Of a DNA stretch of 64,000 nucleotides, positions 17,925 through 26,425 are shown one piece after another. The notes below the pieces were generated by a model, which saw only the letters and a program-made list of their open reading frames with translations, made no database searches and was not told the origin of the DNA. The stretch's first letter is position 1, and each line of letters begins with the position of its first letter. Source of the stretch: Chloroflexota bacterium. Lineage in GTDB: Bacteria; Chloroflexota; Dehalococcoidia; Lucifugimonadales; Lucifugimonadaceae. The position numbers were made by a program, and so were the translations under genes. Location: positions 62,001 through 126,000 of the forward strand of contig VXSB01000060.1 in assembly GCA_009838175.1 (NCBI GenBank), written 5' to 3'.

Positions 17925-18989
17925 ATGGGGAGCAACACTTTCAAGTTGTGGGCGGCGAGCGATGCGCACGTAGGGACTGATCTGGAGCGTGGAAATCGTC
18001 GGAGTTTGGCTGAGGCGATATTGCAATCAGAGCGTGGTGGAGATGAGGGAGGCCCGCCATTCGAATGGGACATCATGCTCAACGCCGGGGACTATTCAGG
18101 TTCTCAGACCCCGCCGGATGATGAGGAAGGGCTGGAGGTGGTCCGCCAGTACGGGGTGTCGACGAAACATGGACGTGAAGATTTTTACGATCTGGTTGGC
18201 AACCATGACGCGAGCGGCGCAGATGAGGAGACGCAGTGGTGGTTCCGCAAGTGGGTCGATCCGACTGGAGAGAACAGCGAGTATTCGAAGGTACACGCGG
18301 ATCGGCGGCCATATCCGATCAAAGGCACTTGGGAACGGTACTCGTTTGAGGTCGGTAACATTCTCTTTCTCGTCATGGGTGATCGCAACGATGGTGGTCC
18401 GCCGGTAGGCAGAGGCGAATACGGCGGATATCCTGCAGGTGCCGTGACCCGAGAGACGTTCGAGTGGTGGCGAAAAAATGTGGAGGCCAATCAAGACAAG
18501 ATCATCGTTACGGCACATCATCACATGTTGAAAGAGACGACCGTCGCGTCAGGTCCTGGGGAGGGAGTTGACGGCGGTTACCACGGCAGGTTTGAAGACG
18601 GAGCTCCAGTTGGCGCGTCCTACTTGTATTTCGTTGGAGGACAACCAGACGCAGGAGCATTCGAATCGTATCTGGCAGACCACTCCGGCCCCATAGACAT
18701 TTGGATCGGCGCCCATACTCACACCAATCCGGACGACACCCACGGCGGACGCTCACACATCGAGCAGAAATGGGGCGTAACGTTCGTCAACGTCGCGGCT
18801 TTGTCGCGATATCACGGTCAGAAGAACATCGCCATGAGTCGACTGTTCACATTCGCTGAGGGGGCAAGCGAGGCGAACGTGAAGTGCTACATGCACATGA
18901 GCGACTACGCGCCCCAAGGCTGGTACGACAAGGCGGAGCGGACGGTGTCACTCCGGTTGCCTTTTTCACAGGCGACGGATCGTGAATGA
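17925..18989 (+). CDS. Calcineurin-like metallophosphoesterase
   Basis: The 354-residue protein has the five metal-binding blocks of the family: WAASDAHVG (D-x-H), LNAGDYSG (GD), LVGNHDASG (GNHD), IVTAHHHML and WIGAHTHTNPD (GHxH-like). There is no signal peptide, so a cytoplasmic location is likely. A long insert (about residues 90-180) between GNHD and the later His motifs is rich in Trp/Gly. The substrate is unknown; phosphodiesters are expected. It follows the acetyltransferase gene by one base and is convergent with the TauE/SafE gene. Confidence 0.85.
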   Translation: MGSNTFKLWAASDAHVGTDLERGNRRSLAEAILQSERGGDEGGPPFEWDIMLNAGDYSGSQTPPDDEEGLEVVRQYGVSTKHGREDFYDLVGNHDASGADEETQWWFRKWVDPTGENSEYSKVHADRRPYPIKGTWERYSFEVGNILFLVMGDRNDGGPPVGRGEYGGYPAGAVTRETFEWWRKNVEANQDKIIVTAHHHMLKETTVASGPGEGVDGGYHGRFEDGAPVGASYLYFVGGQPDAGAFESYLADHSGPIDIWIGAHTHTNPDDTHGGRSHIEQKWGVTFVNVAALSRYHGQKNIAMSRLFTFAEGASEANVKCYMHMSDYAPQGWYDKAERTVSLRLPFSQATDRE

Positions 18990-19005
18990 TCGCGCCAAGT
19001 TGCCC

Positions 19006-19752
19006 CTAAACGAAAGTTGCCCACAACTCACGGACGATCACCGCGATACTCGAGATCACTACGACACCGATCACCGCGGCTCTAAACACGCCTTCGTTCA
19101 TTCGGCCGGTGAGTTTCATGGCGATCCAGTAGCCTATGGCAACCATTGGCGCAGCGGCAACAATGAGAACGAGACGCTCGGAAGTGAAGAGGCCCTGGAT
19201 GGCGTAGCCGATGGCAGCGGTGACGTACATGATGGTGAAAAAGAAAGCCATTGAGGCTCGCACGTTCTGCCTGTCCATGCGACGACCGAGGAAAAATAGG
19301 ACGAGTATCGGTCCTCCAATGGCGAGTCCGGTGGTGGAGGCAGAAGAGATAAATCCCAATGCAGGACCGGAGATGCGTGGATAGGGTACCTTCCATTCCG
19401 CATTGAAAACCACCATCGCAGTGAGTACGAGGACTAGCGCGCCTATTGCGATGCGGAGTACCGACGCATCGAGGGTACTGAGAGCGAAGACGCCAATCGG
19501 CGTCCCGAGCACGGCTGCGACTGCCATAGGTGCGAGTTCTCGGTTCCGAAGATGCTCTCGGGTCTCGACTAGGACAAGCGAGAAGGCGATGATGGCGACG
19601 GCATTGATCACAACGACCACCGTCTGAGGGTCGAGGACGAGCAGCAATATCGGAGACGTCGTCAGTCCGAACCCGAAACCAATCGCTCCGATGACGAAGG
19701 CAGCGCCCATAAGCACCAACGAGGTGACAACTATGTGCAATATGTCTGGCAT
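19006..19752 (-). CDS. TauE/SafE (TSUP) family membrane transporter
   Basis: This 248-residue protein has about seven to eight predicted helices. TSUP features are the start VTSLVLMGAAFVIGAIGFGFG, LGTPIGVFALSTLDASVLRI (the G-x-P-x-G half-site), GPALGFISSASTTGLAIGGP, and LGRRMDRQNVRASMAFFF. The family exports or imports sulfite, sulfonates and related organic anions. Here it may serve the nearby catabolic cluster. The start gap 19753-19888 is the shared divergent promoter region with the CocE hydrolase gene. Confidence 0.85.
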   Translation of the reverse strand: MPDILHIVVTSLVLMGAAFVIGAIGFGFGLTTSPILLLVLDPQTVVVVINAVAIIAFSLVLVETREHLRNRELAPMAVAAVLGTPIGVFALSTLDASVLRIAIGALVLVLTAMVVFNAEWKVPYPRISGPALGFISSASTTGLAIGGPILVLFFLGRRMDRQNVRASMAFFFTIMYVTAAIGYAIQGLFTSERLVLIVAAAPMVAIGYWIAMKLTGRMNEGVFRAAVIGVVVISSIAVIVRELWATFV

Positions 19753-19888
19753 TTCCTACGGCGTGATTGGCCCGAACGGAAGAGTTTCGGCGAAAATCTT
19801 GAACGTGTTATAGCGTATCCAACGGCAGAGGAGTCAGTATGCAACGGTCTGACTTCGGGAGCTGATTTCAAGCAGGAGACATTCTACG

Positions 19889-21724
19889 ATGACTCGATAC
19901 GAAGGATCACCCATAGCCTACGACGTTGCGATCCGCAAGAACGTGATGATCCCGATGCGCGATGGTGTGCGTTGCGCTGCTGATATCTACTTGCCGTCGA
20001 ACGGCGGTCAGATTGCCGAAGGTCGGTTCCCGGTCATCTTGGAGCGCACCCCATACGACAAAACTGCGCCCCGTCAAGTCACGAACATGAAGTACTATGC
20101 CCGCCGCGGATACGTTGGAGTTATTCAGGACGTTCGCGGGCGGTTCGCGTCGGAAGGGGAGTGGTACGCGTTTGCCAAAGAGGCGCCAGACGGCTTCGAC
20201 ACCGTTCAATGGCTTGGCGTACAACCTTGGAGCGACGGCCACGTCGGAACGATGGGCGGATCATACGCAGGTAGTGACCAATCGGCGCTAGCAACAATGA
20301 ATCCGTCGCACCTCTCGACGATGATCGTGGCAGTCGGAGCATCTAACTACTACCACGGCTCAATGCGCCAAAACGGTGCACTGGAACAACGCTTCATGGT
20401 CTATGCATTCCGAATGGCAATGACCAGCAAGGAAGCGATAGCGGATGGAGGTTTGCAGGCGGAGATCAGGAAAGCGTTCATGGACGATATGCCAGAAATC
20501 GTGCGCCAACTTCCGCTGAAAGAAGGCGCGACTGTACTGCGCAGATTACCTTCCTATGAGCGGTGGGCGATCGACATCTTGACCCATGGGGACTACGACG
20601 ACTACTGGAAACAACGCGGCTATGCGATCAACGAGTACTACGATGAACACGCTGATGTTCCTTCGCTCTACCTAGGCGGTTGGTACGACTCATACGCTCG
20701 CAACACACCGCAAAGCTATGTGAAACTGAGCGCGATCAAAAAATCTCAACAGGTTTTGCTTATGGGGCCATGGATACACGGAGCGTTTGAGGTCACCAAC
20801 TCGGGTGATGTCGACTTCGGAACCGAAGCACACATCAACGTGAACGACCTCCGGTTGGCGTGGTTCGACCACTACATGAAGGGGATGCACACAGAGTTCG
20901 CCGATTGGTCACCAGTGAGGATCTTCACGATGGGCACGGGCAGCCAGCGTATGAACACGCACGACCACGACCGCTTCCTCGACCACGGCGGTTATTGGCG
21001 CTCTGAGGCTGATTGGCCCCTACCTGGTACATCAGACACACCGTTCTACCTGCGTGCCGGAGGCGGACTATCGGAGGAAGCGCCCAGCGAAGACGATGCC
21101 GCGTCGACCGGTTACACCTTCGATCCCAAAGATCCAGTGCCGACGATGGGCGGAGGGATTTCGGCAGCCGAGTCGATCATCCGAGCGGGAGCGTTCGACC
21201 AGCGAGGACGCCCAGATTTCTTCGGATGTGTCGATACTCAGCCGCTGAACTTGCGACACGACATCCTCACATTCGAGACACCAGAGCTTGAAGAGGATAC
21301 GGAGGTGACAGGTCATATCGTTATGAACCTCTGGGCGTCGTCATCGGCAGTTGACACAGACTTCACTGCCAAGCTCATCGATGTCCATCCCCCGTCCGCC
21401 GACTATCCGGACGGTTTCGCGATGAACATAACCGACTCCATCATTCGGGCACGCTATCGGAACAGTTGGACGAAACCTGAAATGATGGAACCGGGAACTC
21501 CCTACGAATTCACCTTCCACCTCTATCCGACATCCAACGTGTTCAGGAAGGGACACCGCATCCGTTTGGATATCAGCAGCAGCAACTGGCCCCGCTTCGA
21601 TGTGAACCCCAACACTGGCGGGCCTTTGGGATTGGAGCGTCGGTATAAGGTGGCACATCAAACCATCTGGCATAGCAATGACCGAGCATCGCATATTGTC
21701 TTGCCGCTGCAGAAGAGGGATTAG
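19889..21724 (+). CDS. CocE/NonD family alpha/beta hydrolase
   Basis: This 611-residue hydrolase has an N-terminal catalytic domain (V-MIPMRDGVRCAADIYLP; LERTPYDKT; YVGVIQDVRGRFASEGEW) with nucleophile Ser125 in MGGSYAGSD. The triad Asp is probably in the YLGGWYDSYARNT region and the His in MGPWIHGAF. A C-terminal jelly-roll (about 400-600) has IVMNLWASSSAVDTDFTAKL, the X-Pro dipeptidyl-peptidase C-domain pattern. Members cleave cocaine-like esters, acyl-amides or X-Pro peptides. No signal peptide is seen. It begins a tight run in which the next SDR gene starts three bases after its stop. Confidence 0.9.
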   Translation: MTRYEGSPIAYDVAIRKNVMIPMRDGVRCAADIYLPSNGGQIAEGRFPVILERTPYDKTAPRQVTNMKYYARRGYVGVIQDVRGRFASEGEWYAFAKEAPDGFDTVQWLGVQPWSDGHVGTMGGSYAGSDQSALATMNPSHLSTMIVAVGASNYYHGSMRQNGALEQRFMVYAFRMAMTSKEAIADGGLQAEIRKAFMDDMPEIVRQLPLKEGATVLRRLPSYERWAIDILTHGDYDDYWKQRGYAINEYYDEHADVPSLYLGGWYDSYARNTPQSYVKLSAIKKSQQVLLMGPWIHGAFEVTNSGDVDFGTEAHINVNDLRLAWFDHYMKGMHTEFADWSPVRIFTMGTGSQRMNTHDHDRFLDHGGYWRSEADWPLPGTSDTPFYLRAGGGLSEEAPSEDDAASTGYTFDPKDPVPTMGGGISAAESIIRAGAFDQRGRPDFFGCVDTQPLNLRHDILTFETPELEEDTEVTGHIVMNLWASSSAVDTDFTAKLIDVHPPSADYPDGFAMNITDSIIRARYRNSWTKPEMMEPGTPYEFTFHLYPTSNVFRKGHRIRLDISSSNWPRFDVNPNTGGPLGLERRYKVAHQTIWHSNDRASHIVLPLQKRD

Positions 21725-21727
21725 GAA

Positions 21728-22567
21728 ATGATTGCAGATCTGACAGGCAAGAACGCGCTGGTTACTGGTGGTGGTCAAGGCATTGGCCGAGGTATCGCTT
21801 TGAAGCTCGCTGAGCAGGGGGCAGATGTGGCGATAGCGGACATCAACGACACAGGCGCGGCGACAGTCGTAGATGAGATCAAGGTATTAGGTCGGAAGAG
21901 TTTCTCGGTTCGGATTAACGTTACGGACAACGCTTCGGTGTCGTCGGCCATTAGCAGCGTGATTGCGGAGTTCGGACACCTGGACATCCTGATCAACAAC
22001 GCCGGTATCGGACGTGTCGAAGGAAAGGCCGGAGGCGGTCTCGAAGAGGACTGGGAGGAGAACTGGAACACAGTCATGGACATCAATGTTCAGGGTGTGA
22101 TGCGTTGCACCAAAGCCGTTGTCGGTCACTTCATGGAACGGAAGTACGGCAAGATAATCAACACAGCTTCAGGTGCTGGGCGAGGTCCGATATGGTGGGG
22201 CCCGCCATCCAATGCGCCGGGTTACGCGAACGCGTATGGCCCGTCGAAAGCAGCCGTTATCAACTACACACAGTACTGCGCGTCGACATTGGGTCCGCAC
22301 AACATCAACGTGAACGCGATATGCCCGGGCAGAGTCTGGACCGCGTTCCATGACGTAGCGATCTCAGAGCGGATGAGGAGTGATCCATCCTTGGCAGGCT
22401 CCGATCCTGTCGATGTCTTTAACGAAGATGTTGCAAACCTTATCCCGCTCGCAAGATCCCAGACACCTGAAGAGATCGGCATACTGGTAGCGTTTCTCGT
22501 GTCAGACGACGCGAGTTCAATAACGGGGCAGTCGATACACATTGACGGCGGGCAGCGGATGGCCTGA
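21728..22567 (+). CDS. Short-chain dehydrogenase/reductase
   Basis: This 279-residue classical SDR has ALVTGGGQGIGRGIA (TGxxxGxG cofactor loop), ADINDTG (Asp after strand 2, favouring NAD), INNAGIG (NNAG) and an active-site segment with YGPSKAA (Y-x-x-x-K; here YxxSK). IHIDGGQRMA closes it. The catalytic Ser lies in NTASGAG, followed by an unusual Trp/Pro-rich insert (RGPIWWGPPSNAPGYANA) before the Tyr. It oxidises an alcohol of the pathway encoded by its neighbours; the substrate is unknown. Confidence 0.9.
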   Translation: MIADLTGKNALVTGGGQGIGRGIALKLAEQGADVAIADINDTGAATVVDEIKVLGRKSFSVRINVTDNASVSSAISSVIAEFGHLDILINNAGIGRVEGKAGGGLEEDWEENWNTVMDINVQGVMRCTKAVVGHFMERKYGKIINTASGAGRGPIWWGPPSNAPGYANAYGPSKAAVINYTQYCASTLGPHNINVNAICPGRVWTAFHDVAISERMRSDPSLAGSDPVDVFNEDVANLIPLARSQTPEEIGILVAFLVSDDASSITGQSIHIDGGQRMA

Positions 22568-22617
22568 GAAGCCCTTCCTACACGAAGCCGTCTTAGCCGA
22601 TAAACCGAGGAAAAACA

Positions 22618-23730
22618 ATGGAGATCACCGACGTAACGCTGACGATGTTCAAGTGGGAAGGATTGCCCGCGGCTCTGCCCAAGAAGCACTCGGTACAACC
22701 CGGCAACTCCACCCAAATCGGGCTGCTGACGATAAGCACCGACGAGGGTGTGGACGGACACGCGTTTCTAGGCACATCTAATCGCAGCGCCGAGCTCGAT
22801 GCGCAGTCCCTAATGACGTATCTGAAACCGGTCGTCATGGGTCAGGATCCATTGGCGCGTGAGAAGCTGCACGAGACGATGATCTTCCTCCAAAACAACA
22901 CCACGATGCGAGCCATCGGAGCCGTAGACGTTGCTCTTTGGGACATCGGCGGCAAAGTCGCCGGATTGCCGATCTACCAAATGCTCGGATCCTATCGAGA
23001 GAGCATTCCGGCATACGTCAGTTCCCCTCGCCTCGCAACCGTCGAGGACTACGCCGCGGAAGCCGCCGAGATGCAAGCCGCAGGATGGGCGGCCTACAAA
23101 ATCCATCCACCCGCCGAGGACATATACGAGGATATCGAGGTATGCAAAGCCGTTCGAGCCGCGGTCGGCGACGATTACCAACTGATGTTGGACTCGATCT
23201 GGGCATATGACTATCCCGGGGCGTTAAGAGTCGGGCAAGCGATTCAGGAACTTGGCTATCACTGGTACGAAGACCCGTTAGCCGGGGATGACATCTTCAA
23301 TTACGTGAAGTTGCGCCAGCAACTCCACATCCCTCTAATGGCTACCGAGCACTCACCCGGCGGTTTCACTGCATATGCGCCGTGGCTGGTGCACCAAGCG
23401 ACCGACTACCTACGTGGCGATGTCGCAGTGAAAGGCGGTATCACGGCGGTGATGAAAACGGCGCACTTAGCAGAGGCGTTTCACGTGAACTACGAGATCC
23501 ACCACGGCGGAAACTCGTTGATGAACGTAGCAAACCTTCACTGCGCCATGGCAATCAAGAACACCGAGATGTTTGAGGTGCTGTTGCCCACCGAGTTGCA
23601 AAAATACGGTCTCGTGGAAGATATCGAACACGATGAGAACGGTCACGTACACGCGATCAAGGAACCCGGCTTAGGCGCGCAGATCGACTTCGATCTGATC
23701 GAATCCAACAAAGTCGCCGTCATGTCTTGA
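22618..23730 (+). CDS. Mandelate racemase/muconate lactonising enzyme family protein
   Basis: This 370-residue member of the enolase superfamily has an N-terminal capping domain and a C-terminal TIM barrel. Visible sites are the second-strand YKIHPP (Lys161, His163), metal ligands Asp192 (LMLDSIWAYD), Glu218 (HWYEDP) and Glu244 (MATEHSPGG), and late-barrel EIHHGGNSLMN (His295/296). These enzymes abstract the proton alpha to a carboxylate, usually as sugar-acid dehydratases or racemases. It overlaps the next gene by four bases (TTGA), so it is coupled to the flavoprotein. Confidence 0.9.
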   Translation: MEITDVTLTMFKWEGLPAALPKKHSVQPGNSTQIGLLTISTDEGVDGHAFLGTSNRSAELDAQSLMTYLKPVVMGQDPLAREKLHETMIFLQNNTTMRAIGAVDVALWDIGGKVAGLPIYQMLGSYRESIPAYVSSPRLATVEDYAAEAAEMQAAGWAAYKIHPPAEDIYEDIEVCKAVRAAVGDDYQLMLDSIWAYDYPGALRVGQAIQELGYHWYEDPLAGDDIFNYVKLRQQLHIPLMATEHSPGGFTAYAPWLVHQATDYLRGDVAVKGGITAVMKTAHLAEAFHVNYEIHHGGNSLMNVANLHCAMAIKNTEMFEVLLPTELQKYGLVEDIEHDENGHVHAIKEPGLGAQIDFDLIESNKVAVMS

Positions 23731-25244
23731 CTTTCGTTCCACCGGTACGGGTGCGGAGCAAATTCCAAGTGGAAAACTTAGTCAACACAGACGTGCTGGT
23801 GGTAGGGGCGGGCAACGCTGCAATGTCGGCCGCAATCGCCGCTCGCGAACAGGGAGCCGACGTTGTAGTGCTGGAAAAAGCGCCCAAATCTCAGCGGGGT
23901 GGTAACAGCGCACTGACCGTTCACATGCGCTTCCCTTACCGAGGTATGGAAGACCTCGTGCCGCTGCTCTCGGATATCAGGGAAGACGCAACCCACTCTT
24001 TGGCCGGGAGAGTTGGCGCCTACACAGAGTCGGACTACTATGCCGACATCATGGAGGTAACTGATAGTCAGAGCGATCCGACTCTAGCGAACGTTCTGGT
24101 TTCGAATGCCTACAAAACGGTCCTTTGGATGCGGTCATACGGACACGCATGGATTCCTTCCCACGAAAGTCCGACGTCGGCAAATGTCGTCTCATTCGAT
24201 GGAGGCGGATTTGCCATGCAGGAGCGCTGGTTTCGCGCCGCAGAACGTTTAGGGATTCCGGTGCATTATGAGACTGAGGCTGTAGAACTGCTGGAGGATC
24301 GCGCGGGCAGAGTGACGGGCGTACAGGCCCGGACAGCGGACAGAGATGTCCGCTACGAATCGCAGGCCGTCATATTAGCTTGCGGCAGCTTCGAGTCGAG
24401 CCCGGAAATGCGAGCCCAGTGCCTTGGTATTGGTTGGGATAAGGTAAAGCTCCGGGGTGTACCTTTCAATACAGGCGACGGCCTCAACATGGCTCTGGAG
24501 TTGGGGGCTCAGCGATACGGAAGTTGGTCCACCTGTCACGCATCCCCACAGGACTCGAATCGCCCCGAATACGATGTCCCCGGCCCAGGCGTGAGCGGAG
24601 TGTATTGGAGCCGCTACTCCTATCCCTTCGGGATCATGGTGAACGTCGACGGGCGTCGGTTCGTCGATGAAGGCGAGACATGGCGTGGGCTAACTTACGC
24701 CAAGACCGGGCGCGCCATTCTTTCACAGCCAGTCGGGCTCGCTTTCCAGATCTTCGATGCCGAGCAGAGACGCAGGGGACTTATTCGCGGATACAAAGAT
24801 GCCACAGTTTTCAAATCAAACACTTTAGATGCACTTGCAAAAGACCTAGAGATTCACGATGTAAGTGCGTTCCTTGAAACGGTCCGTCAATTCAACGAAT
24901 CCATTCAAGACGGCGAATTCCACCCGTTCCATCTCGATGGGAAATCGACTTCAGGAATCACCCCGCCCAAGAGCAACTGGGCACTACCCATAGCCACACC
25001 GCCCTTTGAGGCGTACCCGACAATCTGCGGCATGACCTTTACGTACGGAGGTCTGAAAATCACCCCATCAGCCGAAGTCCTGCACGAAAGCGACCGGATC
25101 ATTCCCGGTCTTTACGCCGCGGGCGAGATGGTGGGAGGATTGTGGCACGATAACTACCCGTCCGGCGGCGGCATGATGGCCGGGGCCGTATTCGGTCGTA
25201 TCGCCGGAACCAAAGCGGCGCAACAGGTGCTATCGGGAAACTGA
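23727..25244 (+). CDS. FAD-dependent dehydrogenase (tricarballylate dehydrogenase/fumarate reductase flavoprotein-like)
   Basis: The 505-residue flavoprotein has the dinucleotide fold VLVVGAGNAAMSAAIAA with EKAPKSQRGGNSALT (the GGNS contact to FAD), the substrate-cap segment, VNVDGRRFVDEGE and a terminal FAD motif GLYAAGEMVGG-x-HDNYPSGG. This matches TcuA-type desaturases and the wider fumarate reductase family, which add or remove hydrogens next to carboxylates. The TTG start (23727) overlaps the previous stop; a GTG at 23751 is an alternative. With the enolase-family enzyme it suggests degradation of a branched or hydroxy di/tricarboxylic acid (inference). Confidence 0.88.
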   Translation: MTFVPPVRVRSKFQVENLVNTDVLVVGAGNAAMSAAIAAREQGADVVVLEKAPKSQRGGNSALTVHMRFPYRGMEDLVPLLSDIREDATHSLAGRVGAYTESDYYADIMEVTDSQSDPTLANVLVSNAYKTVLWMRSYGHAWIPSHESPTSANVVSFDGGGFAMQERWFRAAERLGIPVHYETEAVELLEDRAGRVTGVQARTADRDVRYESQAVILACGSFESSPEMRAQCLGIGWDKVKLRGVPFNTGDGLNMALELGAQRYGSWSTCHASPQDSNRPEYDVPGPGVSGVYWSRYSYPFGIMVNVDGRRFVDEGETWRGLTYAKTGRAILSQPVGLAFQIFDAEQRRRGLIRGYKDATVFKSNTLDALAKDLEIHDVSAFLETVRQFNESIQDGEFHPFHLDGKSTSGITPPKSNWALPIATPPFEAYPTICGMTFTYGGLKITPSAEVLHESDRIIPGLYAAGEMVGGLWHDNYPSGGGMMAGAVFGRIAGTKAAQQVLSGN

Positions 25245-25263
25245 ACCGGAATTGATCCGGGTT

Positions 25264-26124
25264 TCAACCGCCTGGACGAGTATTGGTAAGCAGCTTCTCA
25301 AGCGTTCCACCTTGGATCGCCTCGCGATCTTCATCGGAGATGAACGTGAGGTGCGAGCGGAATGCCTCTAACGATTGCAAGTGTGTCATCGCTTTCTTAA
25401 CGACTGGAAAGTCCGAACCCCAGCACAGGCGAGTACCAAACGCCTTGTAGCACTCCTCGTAGACCCAGTGCGTCTCGTGGTACGGGAAGTCCCACGTGCG
25501 ATCGGGTTGGCATAGGTAGTGGAAACCGGACAGTTTCAGGTGAATGTTCGGGAGTTTGGCAGATTCAGTTACGTTCTTCACCATTGCCCATGCATCTTCG
25601 CCGTAGGACTTCAACGCTGACATGTGGTGGCACAGGAATGGGACTTCTGGAAACTCCTCGGCTACCTTGCGGATCTCGCTCTGGTGATGAGGTGCGATCG
25701 CCATTGATGCGATCAGCCCGACATCGCGAGCGACCGAGAAGAAGTCCTTGCCTTCTTGAGTGTTGAACCATCGCCCATCGTCTTCACTGGCGACGTATTG
25801 CGTAAAGGCCTTCATTGGCCACCTCTCCGCCGCCTGCTCCAACCGTTTCGCCGCCCCTGGCGTGTGATACGTGTCCGACCAGAAAGAGTCGACATCGGCG
25901 AACTGGTTCAACCGGTCTGGATATTTTCGCACCGCCGCGGCGACGTAGTCGTTGTTGTCGCGGTTGCGATGGATCTGAGCGCATACGATCGTAGCGCTGT
26001 CTACCCCGTTGACATCCATCTGGTTGAGGAGCGTCTCTACAGAACCGTGATGCTCAGGGTCGGGAACTTCCGGCAGGTAGGGCCAATAGGCCCATGAGTG
26101 GCAATGGGAGTCGATGATCGGCAT
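25264..26124 (-). CDS. Amidohydrolase family 2 (TIM-barrel metal-dependent hydrolase)
   Basis: This is a 286-residue amidohydrolase (PF04909 type). Metal ligands are seen in the start IIDSHCHSWAYW (H-x-H), the HH pair of FLCHHMSALKS, and the late LCWGSDFPV (Asp). Family members include 2-pyrone-4,6-dicarboxylate lactonase and decarboxylases of aromatic or dicarboxylic acids. It lies convergently after the FAD dehydrogenase (19-base gap), so it may act in the same degradation route although it is transcribed separately. Minus strand; its upstream region faces amt. Confidence 0.88.
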   Translation of the reverse strand: MPIIDSHCHSWAYWPYLPEVPDPEHHGSVETLLNQMDVNGVDSATIVCAQIHRNRDNNDYVAAAVRKYPDRLNQFADVDSFWSDTYHTPGAAKRLEQAAERWPMKAFTQYVASEDDGRWFNTQEGKDFFSVARDVGLIASMAIAPHHQSEIRKVAEEFPEVPFLCHHMSALKSYGEDAWAMVKNVTESAKLPNIHLKLSGFHYLCQPDRTWDFPYHETHWVYEECYKAFGTRLCWGSDFPVVKKAMTHLQSLEAFRSHLTFISDEDREAIQGGTLEKLLTNTRPGG

Positions 26125-26199
26125 TGTGTTTCGTTTCCAGATAGCGTGTTTTGGGATGTTTTCTCAGTCGGCAACCTGAATTTTACTCGTGAAATTGCG

Positions 26200-26300
26200 C
26201 GTCATTCCGACGAAAGTCGGAATCCAGAGGTGCAGGGATGGGTGTCACCCGATTGTTCCGGTTCGCAAGACTAGATTCCGGCTTTCGCCGGAATGACCTG
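26200..26300. repeat. Inverted pair of CATTCCGG palindromic repeats (about 100 bp)
   Basis: The left copy (26200-26231, GTCATTCCGACGAAAGTCGG...) and the right copy (26271-26300, inverted ATTCCGGCTTTCGCCGGAAT) face each other around about 40 bases. In the left copy both halves of the hairpin changed together (CCGAC-GAAA-GTCGG instead of CCGGC-GAAA-GCCGG), so pairing is preserved. It sits between the amidohydrolase start and the amt regulatory region. Confidence 0.75.
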
Positions 26301-26330
26301 TACGAGGGGCGTGGCGGAAGGTTTCGGAGG

Positions 26331-26368
26331 TTAACTTCGGCGTAACACTAGCGAAACATCCGCGAAAC
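26331..26368 (+). promoter_or_regulatory. Four direct-repeat pentamers at 11-bp spacing before amt (GlnR-box-like)
   Basis: Pentamers TTAAC (26331), GTAAC (26342), GAAAC (26353) and GAAAC (26364) are each separated by exactly six bases. This phasing and the GTnAC-n6-GAAAC pattern match the actinobacterial GlnR operator (OmpR-type regulator). The site lies 57 bases before the amt start codon. That it controls amt and the P-II gene by nitrogen status is inference; no regulator gene is in the window. Confidence 0.6.
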
Positions 26369-26425
26369 ATAAGTCGCATAGTTTGGGAACATTGCGTAAT
26401 CACCCGTTCGGGAGGAAGACAAAAT

